Shown one piece after another: positions 49,699-60,879 of a stretch of 64,000 bases of DNA. How positions within the stretch are numbered: the first letter of the stretch is position 1; each line of letters opens with the position of its first letter. The stretch lies in contig JAXRKN010000045.1 in assembly GCA_038502055.1 (NCBI GenBank), forward strand, positions 7,119,501 through 7,183,500. Direction: 5' to 3'. Under the pieces are notes generated by a model. The model was not told the origin of the DNA and made no database searches. It saw nothing but the letters and a program-made list of their open reading frames with translations. Made by a program: the position numbers and the translations under genes. The DNA comes from Tanytarsus gracilentus. Lineage: Eukaryota > Arthropoda > Insecta > Diptera > Chironomidae.

Positions 49699-49746
49699 AA
49701 TCACGAGCATATAAGCGTTACACCACTTTGTGGGTTACGCTAAAAA

Positions 49747-49971
49747 TTAGTGAGGAAATTTTTATGGCGAATATTTTTAATACCTTGTTTTAAATTAATC
49801 CGATTATTGAGTATAATTTCACAAAACTATAAAAATAATTCCAGTTAATCTTTAATTTTTATTCGAGCGAATTGCAGAAATTTTTCTGCATTCAAAATTG
49901 ACATTCATATCTTTATGCTTCGCTTCAATACATTTCTACTAGATCATTACACACAATGCATCTCATTATGA
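49747..49971 (+). other. Unique spacer between elements 2 and 3
   Basis: 225 bp of AT-rich host-like sequence. Nothing recognised. Confidence 0.5.
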
Positions 49972-50116
49972 TAAAAAATGTTTCAAAACCCACACGTGGG
50001 TGTTGCCGTGTAACCCACTTGTAACAGATCAGTATTGGAAATGTAACATGGGGAAGTCCTATGAAGAAGCCTTGGAGAAGCCAAAAGGGAAGCCTTATGG
50101 AAAATATTTCTCAATT

Positions 50117-50485
50117 ATGTTCCATTTCCCACTGTGTTTCATTTTCCACCATGTTCCATTTTTCACTATGTTCCATTATACACTATGTTTCATTTTCCAC
50201 TATGTTTCATTTTCCACTGTGTTTCATTTTCCACTGTGTTCCATTTTCCACTGTGTTCCATTTTCCACTATGTTCCATTTTCCACTGTGTTCCATTTTCC
50301 ACTGTGTTTCATTTTCCATTATGTTCCATTTCCCACTGTGTTTCATTTTCCTTTATGTTTCATTTTCACCATGTTCAATTTTCCACTATGTTCCATTTTC
50401 CACTATGTTTCATTTTTCACTATGTTCCATTTTCCACGGTGTTCCATTTTCCACTGTGTTCCATTTTCCACAGTGTTCCATTTTC
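50117..50485 (+). repeat. 17-bp tandem array, about 21 copies
   Basis: The unit is TTCCATTTTCCACTGTG with C/T and A/G variants. Since 17 is not a multiple of three, 51 bp encode the same 17-residue peptide in every frame, so three overlapping frames are open; these are artefacts of the repeat. Confidence 0.9.
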
Positions 50486-50863
50486 AGATCCATGCCAATC
50501 GATTTCTGGTCAAATTCCGAGTTCAACGAGGTACATGAAGCCATACTTTTAAAAAATGGACATTAGGGGCACTACTGGCCGGCCGTGATGGACATTGGTG
50601 GCACTCTTGGATGGCCATGATAGACATTCCTCAAATATCATCAATGCCTTTCAATTCCTGATACAAATACGAGTTCAACGACATACATGAAGCCATATAA
50701 CAGGAAATTTGTGTGAAAAATGGCATTTAGGGCTGTCCATGGCACGACCTGTGGTCATGACCCTCATAATTCCTAAAATGGCCGAATCTAAATTCATAGA
50801 CCTACCATTTGGCGAAAACTAGAAGTCTCTAGCTATCTGAGGAGCCGAGATCTCGATGGAACA

Positions 50864-50888
50864 GACGGACGGACGGACGGACGGACGG
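50864..50888 (+). repeat. (ACGG)n microsatellite in element 3
   Basis: About six units, in the same position relative to the right hairpin as in element 2. Confidence 0.9.
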
Positions 50889-50936
50889 AAATAGGCGCAT
50901 ATAAGTGTTACACCACTTCGTGGGTTACACTAAAAA

Positions 50937-52760
50937 AAGTTTATGAAATGCAATACAAACAGAATAGAGAGTAAAAAGAAATATCATAACAAGCTCTGGT
51001 GCTACTGCAACTGCTTGCTGTTGGAATTAATAAAAGCTCTCATAAAATAGAATTATTAATGAAAAACTTTTCTTTTCTCGTGCAAATTTCACTTCGTCTT
51101 CTCCTTTTTATATCAATTCATAGCGAAACTTTTTTCCCTTCATCATCACCGCAAGAATAATTGGCGCTCGATGATAGTAGTTTGTAAATGCCAATTTTCT
51201 ATTGTTGAGAAAGTTTCATCAATCGATTTAAAAAGGAAGGAAAATATTTTATCTTCGACAACTTGTTAAAAGTTTGATCAGAAGTAAGATTTTAAATTAT
51301 TTCATCACAAAAAAAAGTCGTTAAAAAAGTAAAATTCAAAATTTGAACCTAAATTGAATTTAAAAATTTGAACCTAAATTGAATTTAAAAATTTGACCTT
51401 AAAAATAAAATTTTAACGGATTTTTTTTATTTTGATGTTTAGAAATTTATTAGAAAATATTTTCACAATAAATCTAATTAAAAAAATTTCGACTTCGCTC
51501 AAAGAATTTCCGTCAAACCAAAATTTATTACTCCTTCCCACATCAAATGCCTTTCAACTTTATTGCATAAACACACAACAAAGGAAGAGAGCGCGACGAA
51601 GAGATTTTTAACTCAAACGACATGCGAGAAGTGAACGGGAAATGATTTATTATCCGCACTAAGGGTTTCCTTGTGAAATCTTTCCCTTGGAAGAGAGAAA
51701 AACTTGTGCAAACAAGAAGCGAAGAATTTAAATGGAAAACTTTATCGCGGAGAGAGGCAGAAACTCTATAAGAAAAAAGGAAACGTGGAAAAGTTTTAGT
51801 AAGGGCTAAAACATAAATTTATAAGTTAAATAAGTCGGGTTTAAGATAAAATAAAAAATGTTTTTTAAAATGTTCGAAATTTGTTAAAATCTAAAAAAAT
51901 TATCTACCTAAAATTTTGTTTTCTGCTTTCTCATTTCTTTAACAACGCAATAACAACCGCAGACTGACTGTCTGAGTGACTTGCAAAACGATTATTTCCG
52001 CTAATTTTAGTCTTTTTCTACTTTTTCTGTATTTTTCAACATCGCAGTTTCACTATTTACAATTCACTCTCGTTTTAGTAACGATGAAAAAAGTTTAAGG
52101 AGGAAAAAATTAAGTTGATCGCGAACAAGCTATAATGAGAAAGTTGTTTACGAAATTATGATTAACTTTGTTAATGAAATTGGTGGGAATTTACTTTGAT
52201 AACGTTAAATTTTAGATTTTTTAGATAATATATTAAAATTCTGAAATAATTTCAGTAAAACTCATGAAAAAACAGTTTGATTAAACTTTATTTAAGATAC
52301 ATCAATTTTTTTCTATCTAATTTTAAATATTTCTTAAACTAAAATTTCTCAATTGCTTAAGTTTAAAATACTTTTTGATTTGTAGTACATCAATTAATAA
52401 AGAAACAATTTTTCTATTTAATTTAATTAATTGATTCAATTTTTTGATATTTATAATTATATTTAAATGAGTAATTCATAATTCAAATAAAAACAAATAA
52501 TTTTAAATATTCCTACTCAGCAAAATTCAAATTTGATGAAAATCCAACAAAGCTCATTTAACTTAATGATGCTTAATTTAATTTTACCTTATCATTAAAT
52601 TCTTTCACGACATTTTCCTTATTTTGCGTATAATTTAATTAAGTTTTTCTCCTCATCTCAATCGCTATCAAGCTGAATGATGACAAAAGTTTCCTTCACT
52701 TTATCTCTTGAGCTCATCATTAATGCAAGAGTGCATTTTTAGAGCGGAGAGAACGAAACT
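50937..52760. other. Region between the satellite elements and the transporter 3' end
   Basis: AT-rich, no gene. A 24-bp unit (AATTTGAACCTAAATTGAAT-type) is repeated about 2.5 times at 51339-51399. Confidence 0.45.
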
Positions 52761-52766
52761 TTTATT
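52761..52766 (-). terminator. Candidate polyA signal of the SLC22 gene
   Basis: TTTATT on the plus strand is AATAAA on the minus strand, 176 bases past the transporter stop codon. It is the nearest clean hexamer that I found in that direction. Confidence 0.35.
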
Positions 52767-52941
52767 AAAGTTATTTAAAGGTTTGAGATTTAATCAAGGG
52801 GTGGTCACTTTTCTATTTATAACTTTAATTCATGATTTTAATTAATTTTTAAATAATATTTAGGAAAAATAAAGCTCCAAATTTTGTCAAGAGCGTCCAT
52901 AGCAAATTTCTTTATGCTCTAAATAATTTTGTACAACGATT

Positions 52942-55900
52942 TTAAAACCAATAAGTGAGTTGCATCGATCCAAACTCGGATGATGATTTCTGTGTGTCCA
53001 TGACACTTTGTTGTCTCGCAAGTTTCTTCATTGTTTGTCGTCTTTTGGTTGTTTTACTCGCAAGATCCAAAGGCGTTTTCTCATCGATTTCTCTAACTGC
53101 AACAGCTTGATTGAGTTCAAATTCTGTTGCGGGTAATTTTTCGTATGAATCATCAGTTGAATTTGTCACAACAATTGGAACACACTGCATGCAGTCATTG
53201 CAGCTCCAATCTTTTCCAGCCTCCTCACCCTCCTCGAGAGTTTGAGGCAGTCGTGTGTTGAGAGTTTCAGGAAGTCTTAAACCCGTAAATCCACTCACAG
53301 TTACAAGCCAACCCATAATAAAAAGTGGCAATCGAAGATTTTCTTTACCCAGATAGGTGATAAATGGAATAATGATAAGTCCAAGTCCGCCTACGTAGCT
53401 CGAAAAGCCTATTCCGACGCCTCGTGCTTGCGTTGGATAGAGTTCACCCGCAAATGGATAAATTATCAAGAAAGAGCCACAAATCATTGACTTGGATATG
53501 AGATATAAGATGAGGGTCTCCATCTCAGCATCTTCAGGTAATAATACGGTGATTACGCAGCTAATGCCACCAAAAATCATCAACAGACACATTGGCCACC
53601 GTCGACCGAAACGATCCATGACATACCAGCACAGTGCATAGCTCGGCAGCTCAACGAGCGACGACAAAAAGAAGCTCAACGGCGGATTATTGCCTAATGA
53701 CGGTCCATAATAGCTCAATCCAAGATAAACTGTCTCATTCGCAAACCAATTTAGAGTGATGAGAAAAGTTTTCATTCGCATGTTAGGCGTCCTTTAAATC
53801 AAAGAAGAAAGAGCTTTAAAGTTTGAATGGAAAAAGTGATTTGAGGTGCTGATGATTGTCATTATGAAAATGGTTGAGGTTTTGTAGTGAATTAAATGAT
53901 GGTAATTTATGTCATCACGTCTTGAGTGTTGAGATTTGAGAGCAAGGGATGAACAAATATTTTCTTCAACACATTTTAGAGATCATGATGGACGTTGAAA
54001 GATAAAGTTTCATTAAATTGTCTTTAGGAGTTTCTTGCGGTTGGTTTTGATATCTTTTTAGTGCCTTTCTTTTAGTGTATCGAGTTTCAGGTAGAAGAAG
54101 ATTTACTAATAGTTGAGACAAGAATAGAATTTAATGATGAATTTCCTTTTGGGTGTAATTTTATATGATCGTGATTCATTAGAAAGATCTGGTTACAAAA
54201 CTTTAAACTTTACTAAGTAAATATCAGGCTTTGAATTTTATAGCTCCGCTATGTGGTTTTTAAGGTACAAATATTTGGGTTTAGAACGTGGAAAGATAAA
54301 ACTCTAAATAAAATGTAAAATTTTTAAAATTAAATTTGAATTTTCAAGTGTAAATTTTAAAGCTTTAAATGTCAAATTTTTTATCAATCTGAAAGCTCTC
54401 ATCATCATGTCTATAATAAAACTCTCAACCTTGACTTTCTATTCAAGTGCTAAATTTCATCGACCTTCGCTATCTATCCATATTGATATGAAATCATCAT
54501 TGAATTGTGTGTGTGCAGACAAATGTTCGATTTTTCTTCTTGGCTTTTCGCAATATTGACATTTTATTTATGTTGGCAGAATTCTTCTTGTGACAATAAC
54601 AAAATATTGCTAAAAATAGCAAACCGCACCATAATTTATGATGTTTGGTCGCAATGGGTCACATGAGACAAATCAATTGACATTGCTGTTATTCGGTAAA
54701 TAAATCACAGGACTTTAACACGAGTTTCCGAAACTTACTTGCATAAATCTAAGGCTCCGATGCTTTTCACGACTCTCTTGTTCTTTCTTTGCTTCTCCCG
54801 GCGAACGAGCTCTTCTAATTTACTGTGAAAAGTTTCTGGAAATTCTTTACCGTTAACTCGTGCCATTGTCTCAAGAATTTTCAACGCATCTTCGAGCTTT
54901 CCCTTGGCCAAAAGCCACCTTGGGCTTTCGGGCATGATGAAGATGTAGAAAAAGTAGAAGTAAAATGGCACGGACGTGACTAAGCTAAGGATGAACCAAT
55001 CGCGTACAAAAACCGTCACCAGCGCCAATCCCATAAGACCGAAGGTGTAGAATGTGCAGGTCATCACGGTCACGAATGATCTGTAGTTGGGACCGACGAG
55101 CTCGAGAGCTTTTTTTGGAAAAGGTTTTTTTTAAATCAAGTTTTGATCTTCAAATTTATTTTAAAGTTCAAAATTTGAACTTAAGTTTATTCAGTTCAAA
55201 CTTTGATCTCGAAATTCTCACCAATGATGAATGGAATTTGGTAAACAGCAGGAATTGTTAAACCAACAATAACTCTACTAAAAGCCCACATGCCAAAATT
55301 GGTGCTGAAGGTCGTGATGAAACTGCCAAAGAGCAACGTCGCCAGACATGAAAAGTACGCAAGTCGTCGTCCATAGCGATCGTTGAGTACACCAAATAAA
55401 TAAACGCCAATCGGACCGCCAACGTTCAATGCGACTAATCCCAATGTTGGATAAATGTCCTTCTCGCATACCAAGTCGTACTGTGCGTGCATATGACGTC
55501 ATAGACATTTCAGCGAAAAAAAAGAAGATCAAAATGTGAAAATTAGAAAATGAAATTTTTCTCGAGGAAGCAATCTCATATCCATCCTTGGAATTGCTTT
55601 TCCATTTTGCCTTTCTATGCTCATTCCGAGTCAATCTCTCTTGAGAAAAGTGTCGAGGAAAAATTGCTTTTCGAATAGTTGAGATGAAAATCCTTGCGAA
55701 GACTTTGAGGTGAAATTCAAAAAGCTTTTGATATTTTTTTAGCGATAAAAATTCTCCACAAGGAAATTCTTTCACACTTTATATTTTTCTATTTTCATCA
55801 CAAGAGCGTAATCGTATCCGATAGAGTAGAATGAAGGAAAAAAGGTGTAAGACTTACATCGATTACAATCGAAGATTGCACATCTGTTTTATTATATTCC

Positions 55901-58900
55901 CAACCTTTGTCACAGCTCTCAATGGGCCACGATTCGTTCGGCATGAGTGAATCAATTTCGACATTCGGGAGCATTATTTTCCAATCAACGGCATACCGAT
56001 GACATTTATCATACACCTGCTCGCCATTTTTCTGGATGAAATAGAAGAAAGAAGGCAAAAAAGTTAAAATCGTTTTTAGGAAGATTGAACGAGAGGAAAA
56101 TTGATGGGAAAAATATCGACAAACATAGGAAAATTTATTTTGGAAGCCATAAAAATCCTTGAATATTACTTTCGAGTTGAGATTAAGAGAAGGCTGACCA
56201 TCTTGGTTTTAAATTAAAAGAAAAAATGCAATGAATTTATTTTTTACGCAATTAATCGCAATTAATCTAAAAAATTATTAAAAATCAAACTTTTGACAAT
56301 TTGAAATCAGGACAAAATTACCTCGCAGATGCTCAGCCTTTATTTGTTGAAAAATATTTGAAAAAATTAAGTTTGATATTTATCGGGGTGAAGTAATTTA
56401 TAGCACATGGTACGGAATCACCAATGACTTTTGAATAAATCTCAGAAATCAGGGTTGAAATTAAGATTTAATTGAGTTCGAAAATTTACAAGCGAAAAAT
56501 TTCCTCATGAATTATTTTCATGCTTCTAATCTTCACAATTTATTACTTAAAAACATCCTTCTTGGCATTGAGTTTCAACTCCATAACTTCAAGGTCAAAA
56601 ACACATAAATTTTTTATTCCCACAAAAGCCATTAAGTATTTTTCTTGACTTCTTTATCTTCTCGGTTTTTTTTCGGAGAAATATTCTAAAATGCAACTCT
56701 TGGGACTTATTAAAAATTTATAAATCTTTATAACGCTGAAATTTTGTTAATATAAAAATGCAAAATAAAGTTTTTATTTAGTGAAAAGTTTTGACATAAA
56801 AGTTTAATGTGTAAAGTGTGGGGGTTAATTTTTATAAAGGGTGGGACACTCAGTTTTAATTAAAATATTTTAGGTCAAAAACAAAATTTATTTTTAAACA
56901 AACGAAAATAAACAATTTACAACATAAATTTCTGTCCCTTTGTTATTTGAAGATATTGACATAATAACGTGTTTAATATCAAAAATATTTTTACAAAGTT
57001 ACGACACTCTCAATTTGTTTTCTTGAGAAATTTGTTATTTCACCTTTGGGGTGCTTAGCACGATCTCAATGTGCTTTTATACACTCTTTAACAATCTTAT
57101 CAAAAATTTACACAGCAGAAATTTTCTCGTTATTTACTTTTTGAGTTTTTTCTCACAGCTGCACATAAATTTTTAGAAGCATCAATGATAGTTTTTTCGT
57201 GATTTTCTGGAGCGTGAGATAAAAAGTTTCATGAGTAAGAAAAAGTTCAAATTTAAAGGGATTTTTTATGATTTTGTGATATTTTTAAGAAAAAAATAAA
57301 AAATTTATACACAAAAAATTTAAATGACTGAAAAAACTTTTTTGTAAGTGGAAAGAAAATATCTAAAATTATGCCTTTAAATTTCAATTTTCTTTCATGA
57401 TTTATACAAAAAATGTCACACAAAAGATTGGATTTTAATATTATATTTTGCTCTAAGCTAGAAAGTTCAAAAAAGTATTGAGCAAGCCAAAAAAAAGATA
57501 AACGAAGCAAGTGAACAAAAACGACATCAGTGATTTTTTTCTCTCTAGCGATCAATAGGATGAACAAATATAGCTCTATTCCCTCAAACGTTAAATTGAA
57601 TTTTCAATCGACGTGCTGATTGTGCACACACACAAAAATAGTAAATCTTTATAGACTCTCAACATTCATTCGACATGACACATTGATCAAAGTTTCTGCT
57701 TCCTCACTCAAGGAATTGAAGGTGAATGGAAGTGACATCGTATGAGTGAGAAGAGGATAATGTCAATGTTGTGTAGTGAAAAAACATAAATCTAGAGTGA
57801 GTGAGAGCATAATCTAGGATGACTAGATATTTTTAGATGTTTTTTGATTTTATGGTAAAAATTAAAGAAATGAATAAATTAAAAACTTTGTTGGATAATG
57901 ATCGATTTAAATGTAGACAAATATCAATTTAAATTATTTCATTTTGTCATAAAAAATATTTCAGTTTTATCTCATTGTTGGTTTAAAGATTAAAAGTTCC
58001 ATGAAAATCACGTGCTTTTTAATCCACTTGAAGTGCTTCACTGCATGTTTGTGAACTTCACATTTTATTATGTGTGTATGCAAATTTTCATCATCATTGT
58101 CTGTTTTTTATGCTAAAGAAAGCATAATGAAGAGAAAGGCGTTGTATTGGAATAATATACAACACCGGTTGTCGATACTCGATATTCATGACATTGTTGA
58201 TGGTAAGGGAGAAAGGAAATTGAATAAGGGGAAAGACATTCGTCACTTTCTTGACGTAGTTGTAACACTTTACACTTGACTTAATTTCCGTAATTATTCA
58301 TAATTATTAATTGATTATTTTTACGTCGAGAAACCTAATACTAATTAATTGAGCGACATTCGAGTTGATTGTTAAGTTTCGGGGAGAAATTAAATTAATT
58401 TAAAAAATCATAAAAATTTAGTTTTAATTTTTTTCTACATTTCTCTCATTTCAGGTAAGCAACAAGAATTTTTTTATGGCTCAACCCGTTAACTCACATC
58501 GATTAATGGAATCGCCAGAAGTTTTCTCTGCATGGCAGTTAAATTCTCCAATTCAGGAACTTTACACCAATAATCCTCGGGAGTATCTGAGTGGTGATGA
58601 AAAATGACACGCTTTCATAAAAAAAAATTTATGCTCTACTTAATGTTCGCTTACCAGCCATAAAAATTTGATTAAAAGCGCAAAATCCACAGGGTATGCA
58701 TGCCGGTAGACAAATGAACCATAGCAAAAGCTTTTGATATTTTCCAAACTCGCCAATCGATGGCAAAAGTTCATCGAGATCGAATGGTTCCTGTAAAAAT
58801 ACAAAAAAAAATTTGAAATTGATTCAATTTGTTGCATTTTATCATTTGAGGGCAATTTAATTTCCGCATTGTCGGCTTCGTTATGTGGGATGTTTGATGA

Positions 58901-60667
58901 TTATTATTTTAGACAGAATTATGCAGGAAATGTAAAATTGAAACCGCAGACACGAGTAACTTTGTGGTAATTGGCTGATAATTGGAAAAATTAATGATGG
59001 AAAAATTGTAAAACTATTTGGTAAATTTTAAATTGAAATTTTATGTATCCATTATTTCGAGGCTGACCATCTGATTAAAAAAATTTTTTTTATATGAAAT
59101 TTGATTTAAAATTAAACTTTTTATTAAAATTTAATTTTTAAAATCTCTGGATAGTCCCACAAGATGGCCAGTCTACAAACTTGTCACTTTTCAACTTTTA
59201 ACACGCGGTCTGGCATTCACATTATGCATGTGTACACTCATTTCAGTTTACCGACACACAAAACAACTACTCGCGATTTGATGGGCAGAAAATCCACTTA
59301 TAAAGTTTATCCCCACATCAGCTGACCTGATGAAATGTTACGCGAGCATTACTCGAGTGAATAATGAACATTTTCAGCCATTTACCGTTGTTGATTTTAG
59401 TTCCAAAGCTGATTTGCATACTAAATCGCTTTTATAGTTTAAATCCTCGACAAATGCTAACGACATTCATAATGCACTTAAAGCTTTTTGTGCTAAATCG
59501 AAGAAATACATTATGAGCAAAACGTGAAGATTGCAATTGAAGGAAAATTAAAAGTTTTTTGTATTGAACTAGTTTTAATCTTATTGGAATGTAAATTCAG
59601 GAAAAGATGAAGGATTATTGAATATTTTGGTTCTAAAACTATGTTTAGTTACTTTCATGAGCGCAATTAAATGAGAGGAAATAAATTTTTGAAATTCTTT
59701 AATTTCTAACAAACCTGTTTAACAAGTCTATTAATTAATTAACAGGTTGTTTGTGTTAACAAATAACTAAACAACAATAATTACTAAATAAATTGATGAG
59801 AAACATTTTGAACCAGCTGAGAAAAATTCAATTCGTTGTTGAATCTGACAAAAAGTGTTTAAAAATTTGAAAATTATTTATTAAAATTTTTGGTTATTTA
59901 AATTTTTTTTTATTTTTTAAAAACATTTTAAATTTTTTTAAAAATCTTATAATTTTAAACATCGAGTACAAATTATAAAATTTTTCATCAGAGAAAATCG
60001 CGCTATTTTTGCAGGTTTTCACTTAAGCGCTTTAAGATGGTCATTAGATGAATTTTCATTGCTCATTGAAGTTTTTCTCTCTTCACGATTGTTGTTGAAC
60101 TACTTTCTTTATTTTTTCTTCATCCTTGTGATTACAAATTGCAAAAATACGAAGAAGAAAACTCAAATGCTCGATTAAGAATTTCAAATTAGTTCTTTGT
60201 TCAATGAGTGAAAAGCTGTGCGAGAAGTTTGACGATAAAACTTTTAAATTTGCGTTTTTGTGGAAAGAAAAATTGAAGTTTCAAAAATTTGAAATTTTTA
60301 TAAAAAGATAAAAATAAAATTCACAGCATGGCATGTAAAAAATCAATAAACTGAAATTAATCGATGCATCTGATACTTAATTGAGTCTGCAAACAATTTC
60401 CAACACATTTTTCTATTTCCATTTTTAATTAGAGCAAGGTGAGCCGCTTTAAATCCATTACCAACCACATGAGCGGAAAAACTTCAATGTCATGAGGCTT
60501 AAAAATTATTTTACACTCAAGTCATTACTTCAGTGTCCTTCTTTAAAAATCAATAATTGATGTTCAATGAGTTTGTTGCGTTTTTTTATTAAATTAATTT
60601 AAACTTTAAGTAAAAATCTTACTTCATTTAAATCTTCATCAAAACACTCATCATCAATAATTTCCAT
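52942..60667 (-). CDS. SLC22-family organic ion transporter, seven coding exons, 640 aa
   Basis: A major facilitator membrane carrier of the organic cation/anion (SLC22) type. Coding exons in transcript order: 60667-60623, 58790-58655, 58586-58498, 56031-55858, 55480-55222, 55108-54739, 53791-52942. All splice sites are GT-AG and every phase joins cleanly. The start MEIIDDECFDEDLNE is inferred from its ATG and donor. TM1 lies about residues 35-60. The large first extracellular loop (61-150) has cysteines 68, 100, 130 and 153 and sequons at N75, N122 and N137, typical of SLC22. MFS motifs are GVLNDRYGRR (178-187), LELVGPNYR (236-244), PESPRWLL (294-301), DRFGRR (417-422) and ELYPTQAR (474-481). 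The C-terminal tail after PET (532-534) is long, about 106 residues, with a CNDCMQC cluster (555-561) and a basic KTTKRRQTMKKLARQQ stretch. The substrate cannot be read from sequence; carcinine- or beta-alanine-type insect SLC22 carriers are possible relatives. Confidence 0.88.
54239..54252 (+). repeat. Solo copy of the element 1 terminal palindrome
   Basis: TATAGCTCCGCTAT matches 14 bases of the 5' end of element 1 (32250-32263). It stands alone in the last intron of the transporter, and no satellite or 3' end follows. It is probably a remnant. Confidence 0.4.
56190..56340. mobile_element. Short AT-rich inverted-repeat element, family 3
   Basis: Left AAGGCTGACCATCTTGG; the right end, reverse-complemented, reads AAGGCTGAGCATCTGCG. 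14 of 17 positions match across ~150 bp of A/T-rich interior. It is in the transporter's third intron. Confidence 0.5.
56836..56943. mobile_element. Short AT-rich inverted-repeat element, family 1
   Basis: Left AAAGGGTGGGACACTCAGTT; the right end, reverse-complemented, reads AACAAAGGGACAGAAATTT. In the transporter's third intron. Confidence 0.4.
59058..59175. mobile_element. Short AT-rich inverted-repeat element, family 3
   Basis: Left GAGGCTGACCATCTGATT; the right end, reverse-complemented, reads AGACTGGCCATCTTGTGG. It has the same ends as the copy at 56190 and is in the transporter's first intron. Confidence 0.5.
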
Positions 60668-60873
60668 TTTACAAAAACTTTGTGCGTGAACTTTTTATTT
60701 TTTCACACTTTTATGAATAGATTTTCGTGCTTTTTCTCTCTTTTTTTACGACACACTTAATTTCATATAAAAACACTAAAGTTGACTCGTATCACAGCAC
60801 CAAAAAAATTTATTGCACTTCACACTCAACTTATGTCCATCTCGGGAGGTGTTTGAAGTTACAACCTGACAAC

Positions 60874-60879
60874 GACTGA
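60874..60879 (-). promoter_or_regulatory. Initiator-like site of the SLC22 gene
   Basis: On the minus strand this reads TCAGTC, the insect initiator, about 210 bases before the transporter ATG. The leader between them is purine-rich as expected for 5' UTR. A second TCAG follows 10 bases later. No TATA box or consensus downstream element was found. Confidence 0.3.

Larger units (their letters stand above)
48881..49746 (-). mobile_element. Helentron-like non-autonomous element with 129-bp satellite (element 2)
   Basis: Read on the minus strand, it has a 5' hairpin that includes the subterminal repeat GCGTAACCCAC (49714-49741), a (CCGT)n microsatellite, satellite units of 129 bp, a 3' subterminal repeat GTGGGTTACGC (48917-48927 on the plus strand as GCGTAACCCAC), then a hairpin ACCCAC-GT-GTGGGT (48897-48910). 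This is the same order of parts as element 1 but with unrelated terminal sequences. It shares both ends with element 3, 225 bp further on. No transposase gene is present. Confidence 0.65.
49972..50936 (-). mobile_element. Helentron-like non-autonomous element (element 3), interrupted by a 17-bp array
   Basis: Both termini match element 2: TAAAAAATGTTTCAAAACCC at the plus-strand left, and the hairpin at 50904-50931 followed by TAAAAA at the right. The subterminal repeat here is GTGTAACCCAC (50008-50018) pairing with GTGGGTTACAC. It contains fewer, more diverged satellite units (50486-50720) and a long 17-bp tandem array that element 2 lacks. It has the same orientation as element 2. Confidence 0.65.

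Noticed and set aside
50000..50566. Three overlapping long ORFs (188, 163 and 134 codons) full of FHFPLCSIF repeats
   Set aside because: They are translations of a 17-bp tandem repeat, which keeps all three frames open; no real protein is implied.
55278..55775. 165-codon minus-strand ORF
   Set aside because: It overlaps the genuine SLC22 exon 55480-55222 in another frame and extends into an intron; it has no motif of its own.
58480..58609. Plus-strand open frame (MAQPVNSHRLMES...) after an AG|GTAAGC site, first read as a receptor exon
   Set aside because: The minus strand of the same bases is a clear SLC22 exon (DTPEDYWCKVPELENLT) with matching phases on both sides, so the plus-strand frame is a shadow.
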